Shown in pieces: positions 15,402 to 22,669 of a stretch of DNA of 29,855 nt. The stretch is from PR03 sp031362725 (GTDB lineage: Bacteria; Myxococcota_A; UBA9160; PR03), in the NCBI GenBank assembly GCA_031362725.1, contig JANLTC010000017.1, positions 1 to 29,855 on the forward strand, written 5' to 3'. A model generated the notes under the pieces. It saw only the letters and a list, made by a program, of their open reading frames with translations. It had not been told where the DNA came from and searched no databases. The position numbers and the translations under genes are program-made. Within the stretch, counting starts at the first letter, position 1, and each line of letters starts with the position of its first letter.

Positions 15402-16732
15402 GACCAGGCGCCGCCGCTCATCTCGTCGTCGCCCGTCGGCGCGACTTCGGCGCCGACCGGCGCGATGTCCGGAGCGCTGTCGTCCTCGACTTGCTCGCCC
15501 TCTTCGTCGAGGTACGGCGGGTTGTAGGCGCACTGCACCCAGCGCGGCGCCGAGAACTCGAGCAGATAGCTCGTGCCGAATCCCTGATACGTGAAGACGC
15601 GCTCCGCCTCGCCCGGGAGCGAGAACCCGATCGTGGGCGTGGGGACCGCGTCGAGCAGCTTGGCCTCGACCAACTGTTCGAGACGATCTGGGTAGGTCGA
15701 TTCCGACGTGTAGTAGTGGTTCAACGCGTCGATGATGCGCTGCGCGTCGACGTCACGCGTGCGCGTGTAGTCCCAGCGCGCCCAGGCCTCGCCGACGAAG
15801 AGCGGAAGACCGAGCAGCACGCCGGCTGCGGCCGTGTGGATGGCCCGTCGCCGCAGGCGCTCCGGGTCGAGGCGCACGCCGATCGCCGCGATTGCGAGCA
15901 GCACGGTACAGACGATCGCCGCGCCGACGAGCCGTCCCTGCGTGACGCGGAACGGCAGCAGGCCGTCGGCACCGAGCGCCAGCCAGCCCGCAGGTAGCGC
16001 GACACCAGCGAGCAGCACGAGCAGGCCGAGCGCCCGACTGCCGCGGCGCAGCCGATACAGACCGAGCAACGCGAGCGCCAAGCCGCCGAGTTCCGCCGCG
16101 AGCGTGGTGCCGATCGCTTCGAACCCGAATACCTGCACGGCGGGCCACGGCGAGATCGCGAATGGCAGGTACGCGTTCGTGCCCGTGACATTCCGCTCGA
16201 TCACCAGCACCGCAGCAGTAATCGGGAGGAACCAGGCGAGCCGCGCGATCCAGCCGAGCCGCAGCCAACTCGCCGCGAGCCAGGGCGAGGCGAGCGCGCA
16301 GCCCATTACGGCCGCCACCGCGAGCATCGTGCCCGACCAGCGCCAGTGGAAGAAGTTCCAGACCAGCTGCGAGTTGCCCGAACCGAGCGCGTAGTAGAGG
16401 AACAAGACGGTCGCGAGCGACGTCGTCATGGCCGCCGCTCGGGCGAGCGCGGAGCGCGTCGTCGCCCAGACCGCGATCAGCAGCAGCAGCGAGGGCGCAG
16501 CGAACACGGCCATGCCCTTGGCGCGATCGTTGAGCAACGATTCCCAGCTGGAGCCGACCAGTGCCTGCATCAGGAACCCGCGCGGCGACCACCAGCCGAG
16601 TGCGCTGTCGGGTAGCTCGGGCCGCGGCCCGAGGCCGTGGTGAAGGGTCACCGCGTATGCGATCGAGGAAAGCAGGATCACGCCCGGCACCACGAAGCGC
16701 AGTGCTTGCGGACGCGCGGCGAGGTCGCTCAC
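15371..16732 (-). CDS. Polytopic membrane protein with pseudopilin-like C-terminal domain
   Basis: The protein has 453 residues, starting at GTG 16732, which overlaps the previous stop. The first ~330 residues hold roughly ten hydrophobic helices with no family motif I can name. Residues ~330-410 (DAQRIIDALNHYYTSESTYPDRLEQLVEAKLL, then a Phe/Tyr-rich sheet) resemble the soluble domain of type II pseudopilins such as GspG and related prepilin-like domains: an N-terminal helix followed by a YPxxLExL loop. A conserved-looking Cys pair lies in WVQCAYNPPYLDEEGE and WSCPSKPPELW, so the domain is probably outside the cytoplasm and disulphide-bonded. An Asp/Glu-rich linker separates them. Function unknown. 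Confidence 0.8.
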   Translation of the reverse strand: MSDLAARPQALRFVVPGVILLSSIAYAVTLHHGLGPRPELPDSALGWWSPRGFLMQALVGSSWESLLNDRAKGMAVFAAPSLLLLIAVWATTRSALARAAAMTTSLATVLFLYYALGSGNSQLVWNFFHWRWSGTMLAVAAVMGCALASPWLAASWLRLGWIARLAWFLPITAAVLVIERNVTGTNAYLPFAISPWPAVQVFGFEAIGTTLAAELGGLALALLGLYRLRRGSRALGLLVLLAGVALPAGWLALGADGLLPFRVTQGRLVGAAIVCTVLLAIAAIGVRLDPERLRRRAIHTAAAGVLLGLPLFVGEAWARWDYTRTRDVDAQRIIDALNHYYTSESTYPDRLEQLVEAKLLDAVPTPTIGFSLPGEAERVFTYQGFGTSYLLEFSAPRWVQCAYNPPYLDEEGEQVEDDSAPDIAPVGAEVAPTGDDEMSGGAWSCPSKPPELW

Positions 16733-17067
16733 GCTTCTTCCTCGCGCGCGACGCGGACCCGCACCGCCGGGCCGGCTCCGGCTTCGTCTTCCTCGCGCGG
16801 CAGGAATCGGATGCGTGCGCTCACTTCGATGGTGTGACCTTGCAGCAGTCGCTGTGCGAGCTCGTGCAGGTCGACCGACTGCAGACTCTTGCCGAGTTCG
16901 CTCGAGACGCGCTCGGCAAAGTCACGACGGGCGCGCTCGCCCTGTTCCGTCGCGAACTCCACCCATTCGCGCGGCACGGTGTCACCCAGCGTCTTGCGCA
17001 GGAACTCCTCGCCGCTGAAGAGGCCGGCAAAGCCCAGTCCGAGTGCGCGCCGCAACAGCTCGGGCAT
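16729..17067 (-). CDS. Phasin-like helical protein
   Basis: The protein has 112 residues from ATG 17067. The open frame extends to an ATG at 17163, but that segment uses codons rare in this DNA (AGA, AGA, AGG, ACA, CAA) and reads as disordered, so the inner start is more likely. The visible parts are an N-terminal LLRRALGLGFAGLFSGEEFLRKTLG segment, an amphipathic helix rich in Glu/Arg, and ELAQRLLQGHTIEVSARIRFLP. The pattern resembles short phasin/polyhydroxyalkanoate-granule-associated proteins often seen in deltaproteobacteria, but the similarity is by composition and layout, not motif. It is the first gene of a minus-strand set and overlaps the next by 4 bases. Confidence 0.62.
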   Translation of the reverse strand: MPELLRRALGLGFAGLFSGEEFLRKTLGDTVPREWVEFATEQGERARRDFAERVSSELGKSLQSVDLHELAQRLLQGHTIEVSARIRFLPREEDEAGAGPAVRVRVAREEEA

Positions 17068-17228
17068 GCGTCCGCCAGTGTCGGGGGGCGACGACGGGTC
17101 GACGTCGCGGCCCGGGTCTCCGCTTTGGCGGGCTGTCCTTCTTCTGCCTCGCGGAGCCGGCATTCGAATGCTTTTCCCGACCTGATTGGTGCCTGAGCTG
17201 GTAAGGTGGCACAGCTCGATGGAGGATC

Positions 17229-17298
17229 GATCGATGAACTATCGATCGGTGGACTTTCGATCGCTGAACTTTCGATCGCTGAACTTTCGATCGATGGG
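17229..17298. repeat. 15-bp tandem repeats upstream of the CBS gene
   Basis: Four full units and one partial of a 15-base repeat: 17229-17243, 17244-17258, 17259-17273, 17274-17288 and 17289-17298. Units 3 and 4 are identical (GATCGCTGAACTTTC); units 1 and 2 differ at a few positions. Each junction contains the palindrome CGATCG, giving six GATC sites in 68 bases counting 17225. The array lies in the divergent gap between a phasin-like gene and the CBS gene, so it could be an operator series, a methylation-sensitive switch, or coding repeats in a small ORF. Confidence 0.9.
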
Positions 17299-17332
17299 TG
17301 ATGGGCATGAGAGCCGCAGTTTGCGTCCGTGA
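17234..17332 (+). CDS. Possible 32-residue leader peptide encoded by the 15-bp repeats
   Basis: ATG 17234 is preceded by a clear GGAGG at 17221-17225 with 8-base spacing. The frame runs through the tandem repeats as a pentapeptide array (NYRSV, DFRSL, NFRSL, NFRSM) and stops at 17330-17332, overlapping the start of the CBS-domain gene in another frame. This geometry suits a translated leader that controls the downstream gene. Against it: repeats keep several frames open by themselves, and another short frame starting at GTG 17206 also spans them. No family is known to me. Confidence 0.3.
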   Translation: MNYRSVDFRSLNFRSLNFRSMGDGHESRSLRP

Positions 17333-17735
17333 CATCATGCAGACCAAGATCGTGACAGTCAGCGTGACAGAAAGACTGTCCACGGTCGAGGACATTATGA
17401 CGCTCGGGCAGGTGCGCCACATGCCCGTGGTGCACGGTGGCAAGCTGGTCGGTGTGCTGTCGCACCGCGACCTACTGCGCGCCTCGCTCTCCGAGCTGGG
17501 TTCCTTTGGCAGCGAGACCCGCCGCGCGTTCCTGCACGCCATCGAGATCGCCCAGGTGATGTCGGCGCCTCCGATCACGATCGGACCGGAAGCTTCCGTG
17601 CAACTCGCGGCCCGCCTGATGGCCGACCATCGGATCGGTTGCCTGCCGGTCGTCGAAGCCGACGAACTCACGGGCCTCGTCACCGAGACCGACGTGCTCT
17701 GCTGGGTTGCCGGCGTGAAGCCGGAACCGGGGTAG
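17307..17735 (+). CDS. Two-CBS-domain protein
   Basis: A 142-residue protein made of two CBS motifs. CBS 1 is at ~8-65 (VRDIMQTKIVTVSVTERLS through HMPVVHGGKLVGVLSHRDLLR) and CBS 2 at ~83-138 (AQVMSAPPITIGPEASVQLAARLM through CLPVVEADELTGLVTETDVL). Such stand-alone pairs form dimers that bind adenosine nucleotides (AMP, ATP, SAM) and act as energy or ligand sensors on partner proteins. Start ATG 17307 fits the family N-terminus and has GGTG six bases upstream; ATG 17301 and GTG 17298 are alternatives. The gene is alone on its strand here, follows a repeat-rich leader, and ends 10 bases from the convergent GMC gene. Confidence 0.9.
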   Translation: MRAAVCVRDIMQTKIVTVSVTERLSTVEDIMTLGQVRHMPVVHGGKLVGVLSHRDLLRASLSELGSFGSETRRAFLHAIEIAQVMSAPPITIGPEASVQLAARLMADHRIGCLPVVEADELTGLVTETDVLCWVAGVKPEPG

Positions 17736-17739
17736 TCGC

Positions 17740-17753
17740 GCGGCGCTAGCCGC
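17740..17753. terminator. Short hairpin between convergent genes
   Basis: GCGGC-GCTA-GCCGC forms a 5-bp perfect stem in the 10-base gap between the CBS gene and the convergent GMC gene, overlapping the latter's stop codon. No T-run follows on either strand. It could serve as a weak bidirectional terminator. Confidence 0.25.
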
Positions 17754-19287
17754 TCGAAAGCTGGGGCCAGCGGTCGACGATGTGGTGAGCGCTGCGGTCC
17801 GCCAGTGCCGCGGTCGTGATCTGTGGCGGCGCACCGAGTGACGTCGGGAACACGCTCATGTCCGCGACGAAGAGACCGCGGACTTCGTGTGACTCGCCGA
17901 AACCATTGACGACCGAAGTGCGCGGGTCGCCGCCCATCCTGCACGTGGACTGTGGATGCGTCGATGCGATCGGGATCTCGCCCTGGCGGACGCCGCGCGC
18001 GACGATCGCGCCGAGGTCGTCGCCGGGCCGCAGCACGAGCGGGTCGATCCAGTAGGGCACCAGCACCTCGCGCGCACCGGCTGCGAGAAGCACTTCGCAG
18101 CAGTGCACGAGTCCTTCGGCGAGCTGGCGGCGATCGTGCTCCTCGAGCGTGTAGCGGATGCGCGGCCTCTCGATCGAAGCGCCCGGCTCGACCGAGCCCG
18201 CGCTGCGGTCGTGCAGCAACACCAACAGCCCCGCCGTGCGCGCGAACGACTTCATCCAGCGGTAGTGCTCGCGTCCGAAGCCCGGCAGGTTGCCGCCGGT
18301 CAGCACCGGAAACCCCGCGATCGGCATCAACACGTAGCCGCGGTGCGGATCGCGTTCGAGATCGATGAACTCGTCGACGTAGTAGCTCTGCGGGATGCCG
18401 CGGTAGCCGTGGATTTCTTCGTCGAAGATTCCCGCGACCATCACCGACGGATGCAGGTGTAGATTGCGGCCGACCTGTCCGCTGCGATTCGCGATGCGCG
18501 AGCGCAGCAGCAGATCCGGCGACGCCACGGCTCCCGCCGCCAGCACCACGACCTTCGCGCGTACGTCGATGCGCGCCCCGGGCGTGCCGGCCTGGTCGAC
18601 GACGCGACCGACGACGCCGCGCGCGCGCCCTTCCGACACGTCGATGCGTTCGACGCGTGCGTTGGCGTAGACGCGCGCGCCGGCGCGGGCTGCGCGCGGC
18701 ACGTAGGTGACGAGCATCGACTGCTTGGCGTCGTACGAGCAGCCGAGGATGCAATAGCCCGACTGGACGCACGCTTCCCGGTTGTGCCGCGTGACGAAGC
18801 CCGACCAACCGAGCGCCTCGGTGCCACGCCGGACCGCCTGATTCAGCAGGTTGACCTCGTCGTCGCGGATCTGCTTCACCTTCAAGTTGCGCTCGACGCG
18901 CTCGAAGGGCCCCGCCATCGCCGCGGTCGTCAGCTCCGGAAGTCCGTGCTCGTCGCGCCACATCCGCAGAATCGGATCGGGCGTGCGGAACGCGTAACAG
19001 AGGTTGTGCACCGTCGAGCCGCCGATGCAGCGGCCCTGCAACACGAGGATCGAACCGTCCTCCGTCTGGCGCATGCCGGCTTCTTCGAACAGGCGCGGCA
19101 GCATCTCGTCCTCGCGCTGGGTGAAATCGGCAGACGTCCAGTGGGGACCCTGCTCGAGCACGACCACGTCGAGCCCGGCCTCCGCGAGCTCCGCCGCCGC
19201 GACGGCGCCACCGCCGCCAGCTCCGATCACACACACATCGGCGTGCGTAACCAGATCGTCGCTGCGATGCGCGAGCTTCTCGATCAT
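17746..19287 (-). CDS. GMC-family flavin dehydrogenase, large subunit
   Basis: A 513-residue FAD protein. ATG 19287 overlaps the previous stop and is followed within 25 residues by the dinucleotide site VIGAGGGGAVAAAELAEAG. GRCIGGSTVHN is the GMC substrate-side glycine loop. C173, C179 and C183 (EACVQSGYCILGCSYDAKQS) form a cysteine cluster like that proposed to hold an iron-sulphur centre in FAD-dependent glucose and related dehydrogenases. The C-terminal motif has STHPQSTCRMGGDP with the catalytic His, then VADMSVFPTSLGAPPQ, where most GMC enzymes read GVNPQ. There is no signal peptide; the neighbour small subunit carries a Tat signal and probably carries this protein across the membrane. 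Alcohol or sugar substrate unknown. Confidence 0.9.
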   Translation of the reverse strand: MIEKLAHRSDDLVTHADVCVIGAGGGGAVAAAELAEAGLDVVVLEQGPHWTSADFTQREDEMLPRLFEEAGMRQTEDGSILVLQGRCIGGSTVHNLCYAFRTPDPILRMWRDEHGLPELTTAAMAGPFERVERNLKVKQIRDDEVNLLNQAVRRGTEALGWSGFVTRHNREACVQSGYCILGCSYDAKQSMLVTYVPRAARAGARVYANARVERIDVSEGRARGVVGRVVDQAGTPGARIDVRAKVVVLAAGAVASPDLLLRSRIANRSGQVGRNLHLHPSVMVAGIFDEEIHGYRGIPQSYYVDEFIDLERDPHRGYVLMPIAGFPVLTGGNLPGFGREHYRWMKSFARTAGLLVLLHDRSAGSVEPGASIERPRIRYTLEEHDRRQLAEGLVHCCEVLLAAGAREVLVPYWIDPLVLRPGDDLGAIVARGVRQGEIPIASTHPQSTCRMGGDPRTSVVNGFGESHEVRGLFVADMSVFPTSLGAPPQITTAALADRSAHHIVDRWPQLSSG

Positions 19288-19814
19288 GCTGCGCCTCGCG
19301 GGCGTCGCAGCAGGGGACCCTGGTACGCGATCAGCGGCCACGTCTCGTCCTGGCTCCAGTAGCCGAGCAGCGACAAGTTGCGCAGCGCGTAGAAGCCCAT
19401 CCGCCGCAGCGTCACGCGGCTGCGCATCCAGCCGTCGAGGGCGACGTCCTGCGCGGCGGCATCGAGCTGGGTGAAGCGTGCCATGCGATGCTCGAAGAGC
19501 AGCGGTCCCCATTCGACGAGTCGCAACAGCGACGGCAGCGGCGCGGTTGCACCGGGATCGAGCGAAGCGCAGAGCGCGTCGATCGTCGCGATCGCGCGCG
19601 TCTTGCGCACCGCCGGCGCACCGGGCTCCCCGGTGTCGACCATGCGCTCCACGAGCTGGGTCAGGATCTCGGTTTCAGCCGGCGCGAAGAAGCGCGGAGG
19701 AATCGCGGCCGCAGGGTCGGCCGCCGCCGGCAACGCGCGCAGGCTCGCGAGCGACGCGAGCGCCGTGCCGCTGCCGACGAGTCCGAGGAAACCACGGCGA
19801 CTCACGGGCGTCAC
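19284..19814 (-). CDS. Tat-exported small subunit of the GMC dehydrogenase (gluconate 2-dehydrogenase subunit 3-like)
   Basis: A 176-residue protein from GTG 19814, which overlaps the previous stop (GTGA). It starts with a twin-arginine signal (SRRGFLGLVGSGTALASLA) and then a helical region: FFAPAETEILTQLVERMVDTGEPGAPAV, the hallmark of the gluconate 2-dehydrogenase subunit 3 family. Members act as small subunits and export escorts for GMC-type flavoproteins in the periplasm. It overlaps the GMC gene by 4 bases. The cytochrome c subunit that often completes such complexes is not found here. Confidence 0.85.
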   Translation of the reverse strand: MTPVSRRGFLGLVGSGTALASLASLRALPAAADPAAAIPPRFFAPAETEILTQLVERMVDTGEPGAPAVRKTRAIATIDALCASLDPGATAPLPSLLRLVEWGPLLFEHRMARFTQLDAAAQDVALDGWMRSRVTLRRMGFYALRNLSLLGYWSQDETWPLIAYQGPLLRRPRGAA

Positions 19815-20965
19815 GACGACGCCTCCGCGAGCCAACGCTGAATCGTGTGCGGCAGGCGGTCGGCCTCCGCGCGCTCGGGTGCGGCGCTCCAGAAGTCGAC
19901 CGCGTTGTAGGTATTCCAGAACAGCACGGGCGAACGTGCGCGACCGTCGCCGAGCCGCGCGATCACCTCCGCCATGCACTTGGCCGTGTACGTGGTCTCG
20001 AGTGCGAGACCCAGATCGCGGCAGATCGCGGCGGCGGCGTCCGCTGCGGCAGTCGTCGCGCCGTAGCCGGGGCCGAGCTGCGCACGCGCCACCTCGAAGT
20101 CGCCCGGCGAGATCGAGACCGCCGGCAGCGCTGGCTCGTAGCGCCGCAGCAGCGCGAGCGACGCGCGCGCGAGTCGCGCGAGTCGCACCGGACCCGGCGG
20201 CAGGATGTCGTTCACCAGCACGCCGACGACGCGCGCCCGCAGACCTGCGAGTTTCCCGCCGAGCACCAGCCCCGCGAAGGTCCCGCCGCTTCCGATCGGC
20301 ACGTAGATCTCGGCGGGCGCCGGCATCGCGCCGGCTTCGATCTGTGCGGCCAGTTCGAATGCGGCGGCGACGAAGCCGATGTCGGCGAGCGCGGACGAAC
20401 CGCCGGTCGGCACCCAGGCGGGCCGCTCGCCGCGCAGCATCGCCGCGGTGAACGCGCGCACGACCTGCGCCGCAGCGCCCGGGACGCTCCGCGCCGGCAA
20501 CAACTCGGCGCCGAACGAAAGCATTGCGCGCAGTTGATCCCGCACGTGTTCGGTGACCGGCTGCGGCACGACGACGACGGTGGTCTTCATGCCGAGCGCG
20601 CGGCCGAAGATCGTCGTCGCGAGGCCGTGGTGGGTACCGATCCCGCCGGTCGTGACGAGGCGCCGGGCGCCACGCACGGAGGCCGCGGCGAGCGTGAACT
20701 CGAGCTTGCGAGCCTTGTTCCCGCCGTAGACCGGGCTGCTGCGATCGTCGCGCTTCACGAACAGCGCTCCGTCCGCCACGCCCCCGAGTCGAAGCGGCTC
20801 GATCGGCGTCGGCGCTGCGACCAGCACGATCCGCGGCAGCGCGGCGAGCTTCGGAAAGCACCGGAACAGCGCCAACTCGGCGACGTCGTCGAGGCGTCCC
20901 TCGGCGCGCTCCGCGGTCGCGGAGTTTGCACCCGGTCCACCCGGACTTGCCGCTCGCAGGGGCAT
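19811..20965 (-). CDS. PLP-dependent enzyme, ACC deaminase/D-cysteine desulfhydrase family
   Basis: The protein has about 384 residues from ATG 20965; a TTG at 21004 is an alternative. It is a fold-type II PLP enzyme of the tryptophan synthase beta superfamily. PTPIEPLRLGG, LFVKRDDRSSPVYGGNKARKLEF (Schiff-base Lys likely K84), TTGGIGTHHGLATTIFGRALGM and the phosphate loop IGSGGTFAGL are visible. Homologues are ACC deaminase, D-cysteine desulfhydrase and L-cysteate sulfo-lyase; the sequence alone does not choose. Lengths near 330 are usual, so the extra N-terminal ~40 residues are unusual. The first gene of a three-gene set with a Tat subunit and GMC dehydrogenase; this combination is not one I recognise. 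Confidence 0.85.
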   Translation of the reverse strand: MPLRAASPGGPGANSATAERAEGRLDDVAELALFRCFPKLAALPRIVLVAAPTPIEPLRLGGVADGALFVKRDDRSSPVYGGNKARKLEFTLAAASVRGARRLVTTGGIGTHHGLATTIFGRALGMKTTVVVVPQPVTEHVRDQLRAMLSFGAELLPARSVPGAAAQVVRAFTAAMLRGERPAWVPTGGSSALADIGFVAAAFELAAQIEAGAMPAPAEIYVPIGSGGTFAGLVLGGKLAGLRARVVGVLVNDILPPGPVRLARLARASLALLRRYEPALPAVSISPGDFEVARAQLGPGYGATTAAADAAAAICRDLGLALETTYTAKCMAEVIARLGDGRARSPVLFWNTYNAVDFWSAAPERAEADRLPHTIQRWLAEASS

Positions 20966-21029
20966 GGCCTGCGTTTCGCACGTCGTTTCCGCGGGCGCAA
21001 GCAACCGTTGCAGCGATCGTTCTCTTGGA

Positions 21030-21059
21030 TTGACTTTTTCCCCGGGGGTCTCGTACCCT
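21030..21059 (+). promoter_or_regulatory. Sigma70-type promoter candidate before the aldehyde dehydrogenase
   Basis: TTGACT (21030-21035) matches five of six -35 consensus bases and is followed after 18 bases by TACCCT (21054-21059) as a weak -10. The spacer contains a CCCCGGGG palindrome at 21040-21047. It lies in the divergent gap between the PLP gene (start 20965) and the aldehyde dehydrogenase (21097) and is the clearest promoter-like element of the window. Confidence 0.45.
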
Positions 21060-21096
21060 CGCGCTTCGATTGGGGGGGAACCCCGCGGGAGGTTTC

Positions 21097-22629
21097 ATGG
21101 CGCTTGTCGAGTTGCTCGCCGGTTCACCGGGCGGACGTCGGCGATTGCAGCTCGGGAGCCCCGCGACACTCGAAGCAATCGGCGAGATCGAGGTCGCGAC
21201 GGCGGACGACGTGCGTGCTGCGGTCGAACGCGCGCGCAAGGCGCAACCGGCCTGGGCAGAAGCCAGCTTCGAAGAGCGCGCGCGTTTCCTGCGTCGCGCG
21301 GTGCGCGTGCTGCTCGCGAACGAAGCGGAGTACGCCGCCACGATTGCACGCGAGACCGGCAAACCCGAGATCGAGATCCTGCTCACCGAACTGGTCTCCG
21401 CGTGCGACGCGCTCGAGTTCTACGCCAAGCGCGCGAGGCGCCTGCTCGCCGAACGCAGCGTCCCGCTGCACCTGATGAAGAACAAGAAACTGCGGCTGGT
21501 GTACAAGCCGCTCGGCGTGGTCGGGATCGTCACGCCGTGGAACTTCCCGTTCATCCTCTCGCTGAATCCGACCGTGCAGGCGCTCGCCGCGGGCAACGCC
21601 GTGGTGTTGAAGCCGTCCGAGGCGACACCGTACTCGGGTCGACTCGTCGAGGAGCTGTTCCGCGCCGCGGGCTTGCCCGACGGTCTCGTCACCTGTGTGC
21701 TCGGCGATGGCGAGACCGGAGCCGCGCTCGTCGAGGCGGGCGTCGACAAGATCGCGTTCACCGGTAGCGTGCGGACCGGTCGCAAGGTGGCGGAAGCCTG
21801 CGGTCGCCAGCTGATCCCTTGCACGCTCGAGCTCGGCGGCAAGGACCCGATGATCGTCTGCGCCGACGCCGATCTGGAGCGCGCCGCGAATGGTGCCGTG
21901 TTCGGCGCGTTCTCGAACGCGGGACAGGTGTGCGTCTCGACCGAACGGGTCTACGTCGTCGATTCCGTGGCCGACGACTTCATCCGTCGCGTCGTCGAGA
22001 AGACGGCGCTGCTGCGGCAGGGAATCGGCGGAGAAGCCGACGTCGGTCCGATGATCTGGCCGCCGCAGCTCGACACCGTCGAGCGCCACGTCGACGACGC
22101 ACGACAGCGCGGCGCGCAGGTGCTGACCGGTGGCCGCCGCAATCCCCGGTACGCGGGCCTCTTCTACGAGCCCACCGTGCTGACCGGCGTCGATCACCAG
22201 ATGCTGGTGATGCGCGAAGAGAGCTTCGGGCCCCTGCTCCCGATCATGCGCGTCCGCGACGAGGCCGAGGCGTTGCGCCTCGCCAACGACTCGGGCTACG
22301 GCCTCAACGCGAGCATCTGGACCCGCGACAAACACAAGGGCGTCGAACTCGCCAAGGCGATCGACTCGGGCTGTGCGGTCGTGAACGATTGCATGATCAC
22401 CTACGGCATTCCGGAGTCACCGTTCGGTGGCGTCAAGTCGAGCGGGATCGGACGCGTGAACGGCGAACTCGGTCTGCGCGGCTACTGTCACGTGCAGTCG
22501 ATCGTCGTCGATCGCTTCGGCGGCAAATCCGAGCTGCTCTGGTTCCCCTACGAAGCGCGCAAGACGCGTTTGCTGCGTCGCGCGATGCGATTCATCTGGG
22601 GAACGCAACTCGGCCGGTGGCTCTCTTGA
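21097..22629 (+). CDS. Aldehyde dehydrogenase (NAD(P)-dependent)
   Basis: A 510-residue member of the ALDH superfamily. ATG 21097 has GGGAGG five bases upstream. Catalytic residues are in place: N149 (VTPWNFPF), E245 (CTLELGGKDP) and C279 (SNAGQVCVSTERVYV), together with VLKPSEATPYSG, FTGSVRTGRKV, EESFGPLLPI and SPFGGVKSSGIGR. It oxidises an aldehyde to the acid; the C-terminal FPYEARKTRLLRRAMRF tail is basic, perhaps membrane-associated, as in some long-chain aldehyde enzymes. It is the first gene on its strand and lies divergent from a dehydrogenase operon whose product could be its substrate. The specific aldehyde is unknown. Confidence 0.95.
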   Translation: MALVELLAGSPGGRRRLQLGSPATLEAIGEIEVATADDVRAAVERARKAQPAWAEASFEERARFLRRAVRVLLANEAEYAATIARETGKPEIEILLTELVSACDALEFYAKRARRLLAERSVPLHLMKNKKLRLVYKPLGVVGIVTPWNFPFILSLNPTVQALAAGNAVVLKPSEATPYSGRLVEELFRAAGLPDGLVTCVLGDGETGAALVEAGVDKIAFTGSVRTGRKVAEACGRQLIPCTLELGGKDPMIVCADADLERAANGAVFGAFSNAGQVCVSTERVYVVDSVADDFIRRVVEKTALLRQGIGGEADVGPMIWPPQLDTVERHVDDARQRGAQVLTGGRRNPRYAGLFYEPTVLTGVDHQMLVMREESFGPLLPIMRVRDEAEALRLANDSGYGLNASIWTRDKHKGVELAKAIDSGCAVVNDCMITYGIPESPFGGVKSSGIGRVNGELGLRGYCHVQSIVVDRFGGKSELLWFPYEARKTRLLRRAMRFIWGTQLGRWLS

Positions 22630-22669
22630 GAGGCCGGGGCCGTCGCGCGGGCGGACTTGGGGGGAGCGC

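Noticed and set aside
19811..20965. Naming the PLP gene acdS (ACC deaminase)
   Set aside because: The same motifs fit D-cysteine desulfhydrase and cysteate lyase; the residues that separate them cannot be assigned safely by eye.
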